Source: Marihabitans asiaticum (GTDB lineage: Bacteria; Actinomycetota; Actinomycetes; Actinomycetales; Dermatophilaceae). From it: a stretch of DNA of 64,000 bases. Below the pieces are notes generated by a model, which had not been told where the DNA came from, searched no databases, and was given only the letters and a program-made list of their open reading frames with translations. The first letter of the stretch is position 1, and every line of letters starts with the position of its first letter. The position numbers and the translations under genes were made by a program. Positions 17,158 to 26,441 of this stretch are shown here, one piece after another. Location: positions 310,001-374,000 of the forward strand of contig NZ_VIUW01000003.1 in NCBI RefSeq assembly GCF_007828725.1, read 5' to 3'.

Positions 17158-19884
17158 GTGAGCGATCAGCCGAGACAGCCGCAGACCGCTGAGCACGAAC
17201 GCCTCTCCCAGTCACCGACGAGCGACGACCCGTGGCGCCTCTGGGGCCCGTATCTCTCGGGCCGGCAGTGGGGGACCGTCCGCGAGGACTACAGCGCCGA
17301 CGGCGACGCCTGGGAGCACTTCCCCTTCGAGCAGTCGCACACCCGGGCCTACCGGTGGGGTGGGGACGGGATCGCCGGGCTGACCGACCGCTACGGCTTC
17401 CTGCACGTCGCGACGGCGATGTGGAACGGGCGCGACGACCGGCTCAAGGAGCGCCTCTTCGGCCTGACCGGCCCGCAGGGCAACCACGGCGAGGACGTCA
17501 AGGAGTACTGGTGGCACCTCGACGCCACCCCCACCCACTCCTTCGCGGAGTACCTGTACCGCTACCCGCAGGCCGCCTACCCCTACGCCGAGCTCGTGGC
17601 GCGCAATGCCGAGCGCGGCTACGCCGACGACGAGTTCGAGCTGAGCGACACTGGGGTCCTTCAGGGCGACCGCTTCTTCGACGTCGTCACCCGGCACGCC
17701 AAGCGCAGCGAGACCGACGTCATCATCGAGATCACCGCGACCAACCACGGCCCGGACCCCGCGCCGCTGCACCTCGCCCCGCAGGTCGTCTTCCGCAACA
17801 CCTGGAGCTGGGGGCGTGACGAGCGACGCCCGTCGCTGACCCGGGTCGCGACAGACGAGGGCGAAGGAGGCAGCGCCCTCGTCGCGGAGCACGACTGGCT
17901 CGGTCGCTACCTCGTCCTCGCGGACGACGCGAGCGACGGCGGGCGGCCCGAGCTGCTGCTCTGCGACAACGAGACCAACACGGTGGCCGCGTTCGGGACT
18001 GAGAAGGGGCAGGCGGCCCACCCCAAGGATGCGATCGACGCCGCGATCGTGAGCGGCGACCGGTCGCTGCTCGCCGCCGAGAGCGGCACCAAGGCCGCCT
18101 TCGTCTGGGCCTTCGACGCAGTCCCGGGGGGCGAGAGCGTCACCGTCCGGTTGCGGCTCGTCCGCGAGGACTCGCTCGATCACGACGGCAGGCTCACCCC
18201 CTTCGCCGACGCCGCCCAGCTCGTGCAGACCCGCCGCGCGGAGGCCGACGCGTTCTACGCCGCGATCATCCCCGAGCAGACGAGTGAGGAGGACCGACTC
18301 ATCGCCCGTCGTGCCTTCGCCGGGCTGAACTGGTGCAAGCAGCTCTACCGCTACGACGTGCGGCAGTGGCTCGAGGGCGACCCCGACCCCGCCGAGCCCA
18401 CCCCACCGCCGCAGCGCCTCGCGCCCCCGCCGCAGGGCCGCAACACCGACTGGCGCCATCTCGCCCTGGCCGACGTCATCTCGATGCCCGACGAGTGGGA
18501 GTACCCCTGGTTCGCGACCTGGGACCTCGCCTTCCACTGCGTCGCGATCGCGCACATGGACCCCGCCTTCGCCAAGGAGCAGCTGCTGCTGCTGTGCCGC
18601 GAGTGGGCGATGCACCCGAACGGGCAGATGCCCGCCTACGAGTGGAACTTCTCCGACGTCAACCCGCCGGTGCACGCCTGGGCGGCCTGGCAGGTCTACG
18701 CCATCGACTCCGGCGAGGATCACGACTTCCTCGTGCGCGTCTTCTCCAAGTTGCTGCTCAACTTCGGCTGGTGGGTCAACCGCAAGGACACCGACGGCTC
18801 CAACCTCTTCGAGGGCGGGTTCCTTGGGATGGACAACATCGGTCCCTTCGACCGCTCCGAGCCGCTGCCCGACGGTCAGGTCCTCGAGCAGTCCGACGCG
18901 ACGAGCTGGATGGCCTTCTTCTGCCTCAACATGCTCCGCGTCGCGTGGGAGCTGGCCCGGGTGGACCGGGCCTGGGACGAGCTCGCGACGAAGTTCCTCG
19001 AGCACTTCCTCGCGATCGCCGAGGCGATGGAGAGCTTCGGGACCGGGTCGGTGCACCTCTGGGACGAGGACGAGGGCTTCTACTTCGACGTCGTCGTCGG
19101 CGAGGACGGGGTGAGCACACCGATCGCGGTCCGCTCGATGGTCGGCCTGCTGCCCCTCATGGCGGTGGCCAACGAGCCGGACTGGGTGCCCGGGGAGCTG
19201 AAGGACTACAGCCGGCGCCTGGAGTGGCTGCGCCAGCGCCGCCCGGAGCTGACCGGCTCGCTCGTGCACTCCGAGCGCGACGGGCGCGAGGACACCACCC
19301 TCTCGGTCCTCTCCCCGGATCGCCTGCGGCGCATCCTCGCCCGGCTGCTCGACGAAGGGGAGTTCCTCTCTCCCTTCGGCATCCGCTCGCTGTCCGCCGC
19401 GTACCGGGAGGGCACCACCGTCCACCTCGACGGGCGCGACCTGTCGGTGCGGTACGTCCCGGGTGAGTCGGAGAACGGGATGTTCGGTGGCAACAGCAAC
19501 TGGCGTGGGCCGGTGTGGTTCCCGGTCAACGTGCTGCTCACCGATGCCCTGCGCACCTACGGGGTCGACATGTCCCGCGAGGTCAGCGTCGAGCTGCCGA
19601 CCGGCAGCGGCCACGAGGTGAGTCTGCGCCAGGCCGCCCTCGAGCTGGACCAGCGGCTCATCAGCCTCTTCCGGCTCGGTGAGGACGGTCGCCGCCCCAG
19701 CGACCCGATCCACGTCCCGACCGGCCCGCTGTGGGGGCAGGCGCACCCGACCTTCAGCGAGTACTTCCACGGCGACTCCGGGCGCGGGCTCGGGGCCAGC
19801 CACCAGGCCGGGTGGACGGCGATCGTCGCCCACCTCATCTGCTCCACCGACACCGACGCGCACACCGAGAGGGAGAACGCATGA
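17158..19884 (+). CDS. GH63/MGH1-like glycoside hydrolase (glucosidase)
   Basis: 908-residue cytoplasmic protein without signal peptide. It matches the bacterial 'glucosidase' group related to GH63 and mannosylglycerate hydrolase: [21 protein letters not shown] at the N-terminus ([28 protein letters not shown]), [17 protein letters not shown] and [16 protein letters not shown] in the (alpha/alpha)6 barrel, where acidic residues such as the Asp of TWDLAFH are candidate catalytic groups, then [15 protein letters not shown] near the end. Substrate is not established; an alpha-glucoside or glycosyl-glycerate is plausible. It is followed 10 bases later by an SDR whose start region is duplicated. 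Confidence 0.88.
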   Translation: MSDQPRQPQTAEHERLSQSPTSDDPWRLWGPYLSGRQWGTVREDYSADGDAWEHFPFEQSHTRAYRWGGDGIAGLTDRYGFLHVATAMWNGRDDRLKERLFGLTGPQGNHGEDVKEYWWHLDATPTHSFAEYLYRYPQAAYPYAELVARNAERGYADDEFELSDTGVLQGDRFFDVVTRHAKRSETDVIIEITATNHGPDPAPLHLAPQVVFRNTWSWGRDERRPSLTRVATDEGEGGSALVAEHDWLGRYLVLADDASDGGRPELLLCDNETNTVAAFGTEKGQAAHPKDAIDAAIVSGDRSLLAAESGTKAAFVWAFDAVPGGESVTVRLRLVREDSLDHDGRLTPFADAAQLVQTRRAEADAFYAAIIPEQTSEEDRLIARRAFAGLNWCKQLYRYDVRQWLEGDPDPAEPTPPPQRLAPPPQGRNTDWRHLALADVISMPDEWEYPWFATWDLAFHCVAIAHMDPAFAKEQLLLLCREWAMHPNGQMPAYEWNFSDVNPPVHAWAAWQVYAIDSGEDHDFLVRVFSKLLLNFGWWVNRKDTDGSNLFEGGFLGMDNIGPFDRSEPLPDGQVLEQSDATSWMAFFCLNMLRVAWELARVDRAWDELATKFLEHFLAIAEAMESFGTGSVHLWDEDEGFYFDVVVGEDGVSTPIAVRSMVGLLPLMAVANEPDWVPGELKDYSRRLEWLRQRRPELTGSLVHSERDGREDTTLSVLSPDRLRRILARLLDEGEFLSPFGIRSLSAAYREGTTVHLDGRDLSVRYVPGESENGMFGGNSNWRGPVWFPVNVLLTDALRTYGVDMSREVSVELPTGSGHEVSLRQAALELDQRLISLFRLGEDGRRPSDPIHVPTGPLWGQAHPTFSEYFHGDSGRGLGASHQAGWTAIVAHLICSTDTDAHTERENA

Positions 19885-19896
19885 GGGAGAACGCAT
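19869..19896 (+). repeat. 14-bp tandem duplication carrying ribosome site and start codon
   Basis: GAGGGAGAACGCAT occurs twice head to tail. The first copy gives ATG 19881 (frame closed early), overlapping the glucosidase stop; the second gives ATG 19895, the true SDR start. A slipped-strand duplication is the simplest explanation. Confidence 0.85.
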
Positions 19897-20668
19897 GAGT
19901 GAGTCGCTTGGGCCGTTGCAGGACAAGGTCGTCGTCGTCACCGGCGGCAGCTCCGGCATCGGCGAGGGCATCGTCCGCGAGGCCTCCGCGCAGGGCGCGC
20001 GGGTCATCATCGACTACGTCTCCGACGCCGAGCATGCGCAGGCCATGGTCGCCGAGCTCGGCGGGCCGGAGCGGGCGATCGCCGTCGAGGCAGACGTCAG
20101 CTCGGTCGCGGACCTGACCCGGCTCAAGGACGAGGCGGTCGCAGCCTTCGGCCGGATCGACGTCTGGGTCAACAACGCCGGGGTCGAGTTCTCCCAGCAG
20201 CTGCTCACCCTCACCGAGGACAAGTACGACCTGCAGATGGCGATCAACCTCAAGGGCGCGGTGTTCGGCTCCAAGATCGCCGCCGAGCAGCTCATCGCCC
20301 AGGGTGGTGGGGGAGTGATCGTCAACACCTCGAGCACCCACGAGGAGTGGCCGATGCCGAGCGACCTCACCTACTGCGTGAGCAAGGGCGGGATGAAGAT
20401 GCTCACCCGGACTGCCGGGGTCGAGCTGGGTGAGCACGGCATCCGGGTGGTCAACGTCGCGCCGGGCGCCATCCGCACCCCGATCAACGCCGACGACGAC
20501 GCCGCCGACCAGGCCGCCCTGCGAGCAGCGATCCCGCTGGGGTACATCGGCAGCCCCGAGGAGATGGGCAAGGTCACCTGCTTCGTCGCCTCCGACGCGG
20601 CGAGCTACATCACCGCGACGACGATCTTCGCCGACGGGGGCCTGATGCAGCAGCCGGGCGCCGTCTAG
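19895..20668 (+). CDS. SDR-family oxidoreductase (glucose 1-dehydrogenase-like)
   Basis: 257-residue short-chain dehydrogenase. The cofactor motif TGGSSGIG is at 16-23, NNAG follows DVWV, a catalytic Ser lies in VNTSSTHE, and Tyr160/Lys164 are in YCVSKGG. PGAIRTPIN and ADGGLM complete the classical SDR pattern. Sequence style is that of glucose 1-dehydrogenase/3-oxoacyl reductase-like SDRs; linkage to the preceding glucosidase hints at a sugar substrate (inference). Its TAG stop overlaps the fhs stop on the opposite strand by three bases (CTAG), so the two genes end against each other with no room for a terminator. Confidence 0.88.
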   Translation: MSESLGPLQDKVVVVTGGSSGIGEGIVREASAQGARVIIDYVSDAEHAQAMVAELGGPERAIAVEADVSSVADLTRLKDEAVAAFGRIDVWVNNAGVEFSQQLLTLTEDKYDLQMAINLKGAVFGSKIAAEQLIAQGGGGVIVNTSSTHEEWPMPSDLTYCVSKGGMKMLTRTAGVELGEHGIRVVNVAPGAIRTPINADDDAADQAALRAAIPLGYIGSPEEMGKVTCFVASDAASYITATTIFADGGLMQQPGAV

Positions 20669-22386
20669 GACAAGCCGGAGATCTCCCCGGAGGCGTCGAG
20701 GTCGATCCGCTCGGCGTTGGGGTGGCGCGAGAGGCCGGGCATCGTGCGCATGTCACCGCAGATCGCGTAGACGTAGCCGGCACCGACGTTGGCGCGCACC
20801 TCGCGCACCGGGAGGCGCCATCCGGTCGGTGCACCGAGGAGCGCGGGGTCGTGACTGATCGACAGGTGGGTCTTGGCGATGACCACCGGCAGGTGGCCGA
20901 AGCCGAGCTGCTCGTACTCCGCGAGATGCTTGGACGCCACGGGGGAGAGGTCGATCCCGTCGGCCCCGTAGACGAGCGTGGCGACCGCCTCGATCTTCTC
21001 CGCCAGCGGAGCGTCCAGCGGGTAGGTGAAGGTCAGCTTGCCGGGCTCCTCCAGCGCCTCGAGAACGACCCGCGAGAGCTCCTCGGCGCCGGCGCCGCCC
21101 TCGGCGACGTGCCGGGTGACCGCGCAGCGCACGCCCATCTCGGTGGCCAGCTGCTCGATCACCGCGTGCTCGCTCTCGTGGTCCTGGGGGAAGGCGTTGA
21201 TCGCCACGACCGGGCTGATCCCGAAGGAACGCACGATCTCGACGTGCTTGCGCAGGTTCGCCAGCCCGGCACGCACGTCCTCCGGTGACTCCTCCAGGAG
21301 ACCCTCGGGCAGCGGCCGACCCGGCCTGATCTCGAAGCGTCCCGAGTGCGCCTTGAGGGCCCGCACGGTGACGACGACGACCGCGACATCAGGGGTGAGG
21401 CCACCCTGGCGGCACTTGACGTTGACGAATCGCTCGGCGCCCATGTCGGCGCCGAATCCCGCCTCGGTGACGACCACGTCGGCATGAGCGAGAGCGACCT
21501 GGTCGGCGACGACGGAGGAGGTCCCGGTGGCGATGTTGCCGAACGGGCCGAGGTGCACCAGCGCGGGCCCGCCCTCGAGGGTCTGCAGCAGGTTGGGCTG
21601 CAGGGCGTCACGGAGGATGACTGCCATCGCACCCGCCGCCCCGAGCTGCTCGGCGGTGACCGGCGCGCCGTCGACGCTGTAGCCGACGACGATCCGCCCG
21701 AGCCGCTCGCGCAGGTCGGTCAGCGAGGTGGCGAGGGTCATGAGCACCATGAGCTCGCTGGCGGCGGTGATGTCGAAGCCGGTCTGCCGCGGCACCCCGT
21801 CGACCCGCGCACCGAGCCCGACGACGACATCGCGCAGCGCACGGTCGTTGATGTCGAGCACCCGGCGCCAGGTGATGCCTCGTGGGTCGAGGCCGAGCTC
21901 GTTGCCGAAGTGCAGGTGGTTGTCGATCATCGCGGCGAGCAGGTTGTGCGCGGCGGTGATGGCGTGGAAGTCGCCGGTGAGGTGCAGGTTGAGCCGCTCC
22001 ATCGGCAGCACCTGGCTGTACCCGCCCCCGGCCGCCCCGCCCTTGATGCCGAAGGTCGGCCCCATCGACGGCTGCCGCAGGGTGACCACGGCCTTGCTCC
22101 CGAGCCGGCGCAACCCCTGGGCCAGCCCGACGCAGGTCGTCGTCTTGCCCTCGCCGAGCGGGGTGGGCGTCACCGCCGTGACCACGACGTAGCGGCCGCG
22201 CTGCTCCCCCTTCGCCGCCTCGAGGCTGACCTTGGCGACGTCGCGCCCGTAGGGCTCGACCTGATCGGCCGGGATGCCGAGCTCGTCGGCGATCTCGCCC
22301 AGGGGTCGCAGGGTCGCTGCGGTGGCGATGTCGAGGTCGCTGGGGACGGTGGCGGAGGTTGTGGGTGTGCTCACGTCTCCCTTCAT
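20665..22386 (-). CDS. fhs: Formate-tetrahydrofolate ligase
   Basis: ATP-dependent synthesis of 10-formyltetrahydrofolate from formate and THF (one-carbon metabolism, cytosol). The 573-residue length is normal. Nucleotide-binding loop TPTPLGEGKTT is at 73-83, with RQPSMGPTFGIKGGAAGGGYSQ and FHAITAAHNLLAA following in the family order, and TEAGFGADMGAERF further on. The start is uncertain: ATG 22386 has no clear ribosome site, whereas GTG 22374 lies two bases after AAGGGAG. It follows the response-regulator gene by 18 bases on the same strand and may share its transcript. Confidence 0.96.
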   Translation of the reverse strand: MKGDVSTPTTSATVPSDLDIATAATLRPLGEIADELGIPADQVEPYGRDVAKVSLEAAKGEQRGRYVVVTAVTPTPLGEGKTTTCVGLAQGLRRLGSKAVVTLRQPSMGPTFGIKGGAAGGGYSQVLPMERLNLHLTGDFHAITAAHNLLAAMIDNHLHFGNELGLDPRGITWRRVLDINDRALRDVVVGLGARVDGVPRQTGFDITAASELMVLMTLATSLTDLRERLGRIVVGYSVDGAPVTAEQLGAAGAMAVILRDALQPNLLQTLEGGPALVHLGPFGNIATGTSSVVADQVALAHADVVVTEAGFGADMGAERFVNVKCRQGGLTPDVAVVVVTVRALKAHSGRFEIRPGRPLPEGLLEESPEDVRAGLANLRKHVEIVRSFGISPVVAINAFPQDHESEHAVIEQLATEMGVRCAVTRHVAEGGAGAEELSRVVLEALEEPGKLTFTYPLDAPLAEKIEAVATLVYGADGIDLSPVASKHLAEYEQLGFGHLPVVIAKTHLSISHDPALLGAPTGWRLPVREVRANVGAGYVYAICGDMRTMPGLSRHPNAERIDLDASGEISGLS

Positions 22387-22404
22387 ATCGCGAAGGGGTG
22401 GAGG

Positions 22405-23034
22405 TCAGCCGAGCAGCCCCCGCCGGCGGGCGATGGCGGCCGCCTCGGTGCGCGAGCTCGCGTCGAGCTTGGTGAAGATGTGCACGAGGTGGGTCTTGAC
22501 CGTCGCCTCGGAGATCACCAGTGCGCGGGCGATGTCGCGGTTGCTGCGGCCGTCGGCGACGAGCGCCAGGATCTGGCTCTCCCGGGCGGAGAGGCTCACC
22601 CGCCCCTCCTGCAGGTGGGTCACGACGCGTCTGGCGAGGTCGGGCGTGAGCACAGTCAGGCCCCGCGCCGCGTCGCGGACGGCTCGCCCAAGCTGGTCCG
22701 GCGGTGCGTCCTTGAGGAGGTAGCCGGCGGCGCCGGCCTCGACGGCACGGACGATGTCGCGGTCCTCGTCGTAGGTGGTCAGCACGAGCACGGCCGGCGG
22801 CGAAGGGAGGGCTCGCACCTGCTCGGTCACCCCCACCCCGTCGATGCCGGCGCCGAGGCGCAGGTCGGTGACGAGCACGTCCGGGCGGTGCTGGGCCACG
22901 ACGGCGACGCCGTCCTCGCCCGTGCCTGCCTCGCCGACCACGACGATGCCGTGCTGCTGAAGCATGGTGACCACCCCGAGCCGGGTGATCGGGTGGTCGT
23001 CGACGACGACCGCGGTGACGGCGTGCTCGGTCAT
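22405..23034 (-). CDS. NarL/FixJ-family response regulator
   Basis: 209-residue two-component transcription factor. The receiver domain has acidic Asp12-Asp13 (VVDDHP), phospho-acceptor Asp57 in VLVTDLRLG, a Thr/Thr switch in VLTTYD and the Lys of YLLKDAPP. The C-terminal LuxR-type HTH reads LSARESQILALVADGRSNRDIARALVISEATVKTHL (within about 150-185, in parts: SARESQILALVADG, SEATVKTHLVHIF). Its ATG overlaps the stop of the sensor kinase gene (ATGA), defining the cognate pair. Nearby efflux genes are plausible targets. Confidence 0.94.
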   Translation of the reverse strand: MTEHAVTAVVVDDHPITRLGVVTMLQQHGIVVVGEAGTGEDGVAVVAQHRPDVLVTDLRLGAGIDGVGVTEQVRALPSPPAVLVLTTYDEDRDIVRAVEAGAAGYLLKDAPPDQLGRAVRDAARGLTVLTPDLARRVVTHLQEGRVSLSARESQILALVADGRSNRDIARALVISEATVKTHLVHIFTKLDASSRTEAAAIARRRGLLG

Positions 23035-24308
23035 GAGCGCTCCTGCGGCGGGTTGCTCGGTGCGGGGATCGGCACGGCGACGCAGACGGCGGTGCCCTCG
23101 CCGGGGGCGGACTCGACCTCCAGGCTGCCCCCGATCTCGCGCAGCCGGGCGGACATCGCGAGAAGTCCGTAGCCACCGCGAAGGGGGCCGTCCTCGCCCT
23201 CTCCGGGCGGGACCGACCGGCTCGCGTCAAAGCCGCGCCCGTCGTCGACGACGTCGAGCCGCAGCATCTGCTGGCCGCCCGGATCGGGGACGGCGGTGAC
23301 CGTGACGCGCACCGTTGCGGCCTGGGAGTGGGCGCGGACGTTGGCCAGTGCCGACTGCGCGGCGCGCAGCAGGACCACCTCGGTGCCGGTGGTGAGCGGG
23401 GGCAGGTCGGGGTCGACGTCGAGGGTCGCCTCGATGCCCGTCTGCTCGGTCAGCCGTTGGAGGATCCGGCCCAGGGCGGCCGGGAACGAGGCACTCTCGA
23501 GGGGGCCGGGGGCCAGGGCGCCGACGACCCGCCGCGCCTCGTCGAGGTTCTCGGCCGCGGTGGTCTCGATCTGGCGCAGCAGAGAAGTCCGAGCCTCCAG
23601 GTCCTGCTCGGCGGCACCCGCACGGGAGAGCATGAGGATCGCGGAGAAGCCCTGCGCGAGGGTGTCGTGGATGTCCCGGGAGAGCCGGGTCCGCTCGGCG
23701 AGCACGCCGGCGTCACGCTGGCTGCGGGCCAGCTCTTCGGTCAGGGTCGCGGTCTCCTCCTGGGCCCGGAGCAGACGGGCCAGCATCTCCTGCCGTGCCC
23801 GGGACTCCCGGACCAGGCGCGCCTGGGCGCGAGCGACCCCGAGGGCGACGAGTGCCCCCAGGGTCGGGCCGATGAGGGCGGCGTAGCTGGTCTCGCGGCC
23901 GTGGGCGAGCGGCGCGGTCAGCACGACCGCGAGGATGGCGCCGCTCACCGCGAGCGCGGGGCCGAGGGGGAGCAGGTGACCGGCGAGCAGCCACAGGCTG
24001 AAGGCGATCCACACGTTCTCCGCGCTGATGACGGCCAGGAGGCACCAGAGCAGGACGAGGCCGAGCAGCCACGCGACGGCCGTGCCTCGGGTGCGGCCGG
24101 AGGTGCGCGACCGGGCCAGGCGCACGCCGAGGACGTACCAGAGCATCAGGGCGAGTGCGGCGGGCAGCTGGGCGAAGGGGGTCGCCCCCTCGGTCAGGGC
24201 ACGCGTCGTGCACACGAGGAGGAGTGCCGCGAAGAGGAGGTGCTGGCCCACCTGGAGAGCGCGCACCGTGTCGGTAAGCCCGTCACGGGTGGCGAGATCG
24301 GCGGCCAT
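23031..24308 (-). CDS. Two-component sensor histidine kinase (HisKA_3, NarL partner)
   Basis: 425-residue membrane kinase. Residues about 15-160 hold five or six transmembrane segments with minimal loops, so sensing is probably within the membrane. A short coiled region (about 165-205) leads to the phospho-acceptor His214 in LSRDIHDTLAQGFSAI, the HisKA_3 motif. The ATPase domain has N-box AAQSALANVRAHSQA, DDGRGFD, and GGYGLLAMSARLREIGG. ATG 24308 was chosen because a -10 (TAGGTT) stands seven bases upstream and homology begins there. Architecture resembles LiaS/DesK-like sensors of membrane state; the signal is unknown. Confidence 0.92.
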   Translation of the reverse strand: MAADLATRDGLTDTVRALQVGQHLLFAALLLVCTTRALTEGATPFAQLPAALALMLWYVLGVRLARSRTSGRTRGTAVAWLLGLVLLWCLLAVISAENVWIAFSLWLLAGHLLPLGPALAVSGAILAVVLTAPLAHGRETSYAALIGPTLGALVALGVARAQARLVRESRARQEMLARLLRAQEETATLTEELARSQRDAGVLAERTRLSRDIHDTLAQGFSAILMLSRAGAAEQDLEARTSLLRQIETTAAENLDEARRVVGALAPGPLESASFPAALGRILQRLTEQTGIEATLDVDPDLPPLTTGTEVVLLRAAQSALANVRAHSQAATVRVTVTAVPDPGGQQMLRLDVVDDGRGFDASRSVPPGEGEDGPLRGGYGLLAMSARLREIGGSLEVESAPGEGTAVCVAVPIPAPSNPPQERS

Positions 24309-24315
24309 AGCGGCC

Positions 24316-24321
24316 AACCTA
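24316..24321 (-). promoter_or_regulatory. Leaderless-type -10 (TAGGTT) for the histidine kinase
   Basis: On the minus strand TAGGTT ends seven bases before ATG 24308. Its TAG is the stop codon of the MMPL gene, so the kinase/regulator pair can be transcribed separately from the exporter. Confidence 0.5.
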
Positions 24322-26418
24322 CCGGCGGGAGGCGCCGCGGCTCGGAGCCGCGGCCGGCCACCAGAACCGGTCGCCGAGGATCTCGACGGCGGCCGGGACG
24401 AGCATCGTGCGCACGAGGAGGGTGTCGATGAGGATGCCGATGCCGACGATGAGACCGAGCTGGGCGAGGACGACCAGCGGCAGCACACCGAGCGCGGCGA
24501 AGACCCCGGCGAGCACGATCCCCGCGCTGGTGATGACCGCACCGGTGCGCTCCACCGCGCGCACCATGCCGGCGCGGGTCCCGTGGGTCGCGGCCTCGTG
24601 TCGGGCGCGGTGGACGAGGAAGATCGTGTAGTCGACGCCGAGGGCGACGAGGAAGAGGAAGGCCATGAGGGGCACGGCGGTGTCCAGGGCGGGGAAGCCC
24701 AGGACGGTCCGGCTGAGGAAGGACCCCAGGCCCAGGGCCGCCATCGCGCTCGCGATGTTGAGGGTCAGCAGGACCAGCGGCGCGAGCACCGAGCGCAGCA
24801 GCACGAGCAGCACGAGCGCGACCACCGCGAGGATCAGCGGGGCGACGACGAGCAGGTCACGCTTGGCTGCCTCGCGGGCGTCGAGCGACTCCGCGCTCGC
24901 ACCACCGACGAGCGCCTCAGCTCCTGGGACCTCGTGGACGGCGTCACGTAGCGAGGCGACGAGCTCTCGGCTGGCGGGGGTCCCCGGTGCCGGTTCGCCG
25001 ACCACCGTGAGCACCGCGGTGCCGTCCGCCGGCGCGCCGCTCGGGCGGACCGAGACCACTCCCGGCACATCCTCGGCGGCGGCTTGCACCCCAGGCACGG
25101 CTCGGGCTGCGGCGGTGATCGTCAGCGGTGCGGTCTCCCCGGCGGGGAAGTGCTCGGCGACCACCGCCAACCCGCGCGCGGACTCGCTGCCGCCACGGAA
25201 GGAGTCCTCCTGGCTCAGCCCGACCGAGGTGCCGAGCAGGCCGCTCGCGAGGACCGCGAGGAGCACCGTCCCGGCGGTGAGGACGGCCGCCGGGCGACGA
25301 CCGACCGCGGACGCGACCCGGCCCCACACCCCCTTCGCCTGCTCTCCCTCGGTGCCCGGCTGCGGGACGAAGGGCCAGAAGATCCGGCGGCCGCACAGCG
25401 CCAGCGCGGCCGGCAGGACGATCAGGGCGGCGGCCAGCGCGACGAGCAGACCCGCGGCCGAGGCCAGGCCTAGCCCCCGGGTGCTCGGCACGGCCGCCAG
25501 CAGCAGGGTGAGCAGGGCGAGCACGACGGTCAGGTTGCTCGCGAGGATCGCGGGGGTGGTGGCGGTCAGGGCTCGGGCCAGGGCGAGGCGGTGGTCGGCC
25601 TCGCGGCGCAGCTCCTCGCGGTAGCGGGAGATGAGCAGGAGGGCGTAGTTGGTGCCCGCGCCGAAGACGAGGACGCTGACGATGCCGGCGTCGAAGTCCA
25701 GGCCGGAGAGCGAGCCCGCGGCCGCCGCGACCCGACCCGCCACCTGGTCGGCGAGCCCGACGACCGCGAGCGGCACGAGCCACAGCACCGGCGAGCGGTA
25801 GGTGAGCAGCAGGAGCACCGCGACGACGGCCACGGTGACCAGCAGCAGCCGCAGGTCGGCCCCGTCGAAGGCGGAGGCCACGTCGGCGCCGAAGGCCGGG
25901 CCGCCGGTGATCGAGACCTCGAGCCCGGGCGGGGTCGGGGAGTCGGCGACGCGGTCGCGCAGCGCACCGATGGTCTCGGCGTCGCCGGTGCTCTGAGCCG
26001 AGAGGGTCATCGGCACCGCCACCATGGCCGCCTGCCCGTCCTCGCTGGGCCGAGGGGGTGAGGCCTGGTGACCGGTCTGCTCGCCGAGGGTGGTGCCGAG
26101 ATCGGCGAGGTAGCCGAGGTCGGCGTCGGTGAGCTCGGAGCCGTCGCCACGAGAACCGACGAGGAGGACCGGCGCGATGTCGCTCCCGGGTCGTTGCTCC
26201 AGCTGCTCGGCGACGCCGGCCGACTCCGCGCCGTCGGGCACACCCGACCCGCGCGGTGGCGCCTCCACCGAGCCAAGGAGCACCGTGATCACGACGGCCA
26301 CGAGGATGCCGAGGGCGAGGGCGACCCGGGCGCCGAGGCGCCCGGTGACCGCGCTTGCGGCGCGTGCAGGTTTGTTCGTCACCCTTCGATGACATCGCGG
26401 AGGGGGACCTGCGCACAT
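24319..26418 (-). CDS. MMPL-family RND-type transporter
   Basis: Roughly 690-residue MMPL exporter with the duplicated layout: one N-terminal helix, an extracellular domain (about 55-195), a five- to six-helix bundle containing GAGTNYALLLISRYREEL (proton-relay region), then a second extracellular domain and helix bundle with ALGVDYTIFLVHRARHE. Both Asp/Tyr relay motifs are present, so the pump looks functional. Substrates of the family are lipids or drugs. Start is unsure: ATG 26418 or GTG 26382 (VTNKPARA), the latter fitting homologues better. Co-oriented with the MFS exporter upstream and the two-component system downstream. Confidence 0.9.
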   Translation of the reverse strand: MCAGPPPRCHRRVTNKPARAASAVTGRLGARVALALGILVAVVITVLLGSVEAPPRGSGVPDGAESAGVAEQLEQRPGSDIAPVLLVGSRGDGSELTDADLGYLADLGTTLGEQTGHQASPPRPSEDGQAAMVAVPMTLSAQSTGDAETIGALRDRVADSPTPPGLEVSITGGPAFGADVASAFDGADLRLLLVTVAVVAVLLLLTYRSPVLWLVPLAVVGLADQVAGRVAAAAGSLSGLDFDAGIVSVLVFGAGTNYALLLISRYREELRREADHRLALARALTATTPAILASNLTVVLALLTLLLAAVPSTRGLGLASAAGLLVALAAALIVLPAALALCGRRIFWPFVPQPGTEGEQAKGVWGRVASAVGRRPAAVLTAGTVLLAVLASGLLGTSVGLSQEDSFRGGSESARGLAVVAEHFPAGETAPLTITAAARAVPGVQAAAEDVPGVVSVRPSGAPADGTAVLTVVGEPAPGTPASRELVASLRDAVHEVPGAEALVGGASAESLDAREAAKRDLLVVAPLILAVVALVLLVLLRSVLAPLVLLTLNIASAMAALGLGSFLSRTVLGFPALDTAVPLMAFLFLVALGVDYTIFLVHRARHEAATHGTRAGMVRAVERTGAVITSAGIVLAGVFAALGVLPLVVLAQLGLIVGIGILIDTLLVRTMLVPAAVEILGDRFWWPAAAPSRGASRR

Positions 26419-26441
26419 CGGGCGAAGGGAGGGACCTGGGG

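Noticed and set aside
17212-20010. 932-codon minus-strand open frame across the GH63-like gene
   Set aside because: Antisense shadow; low-complexity and no recognisable domain.
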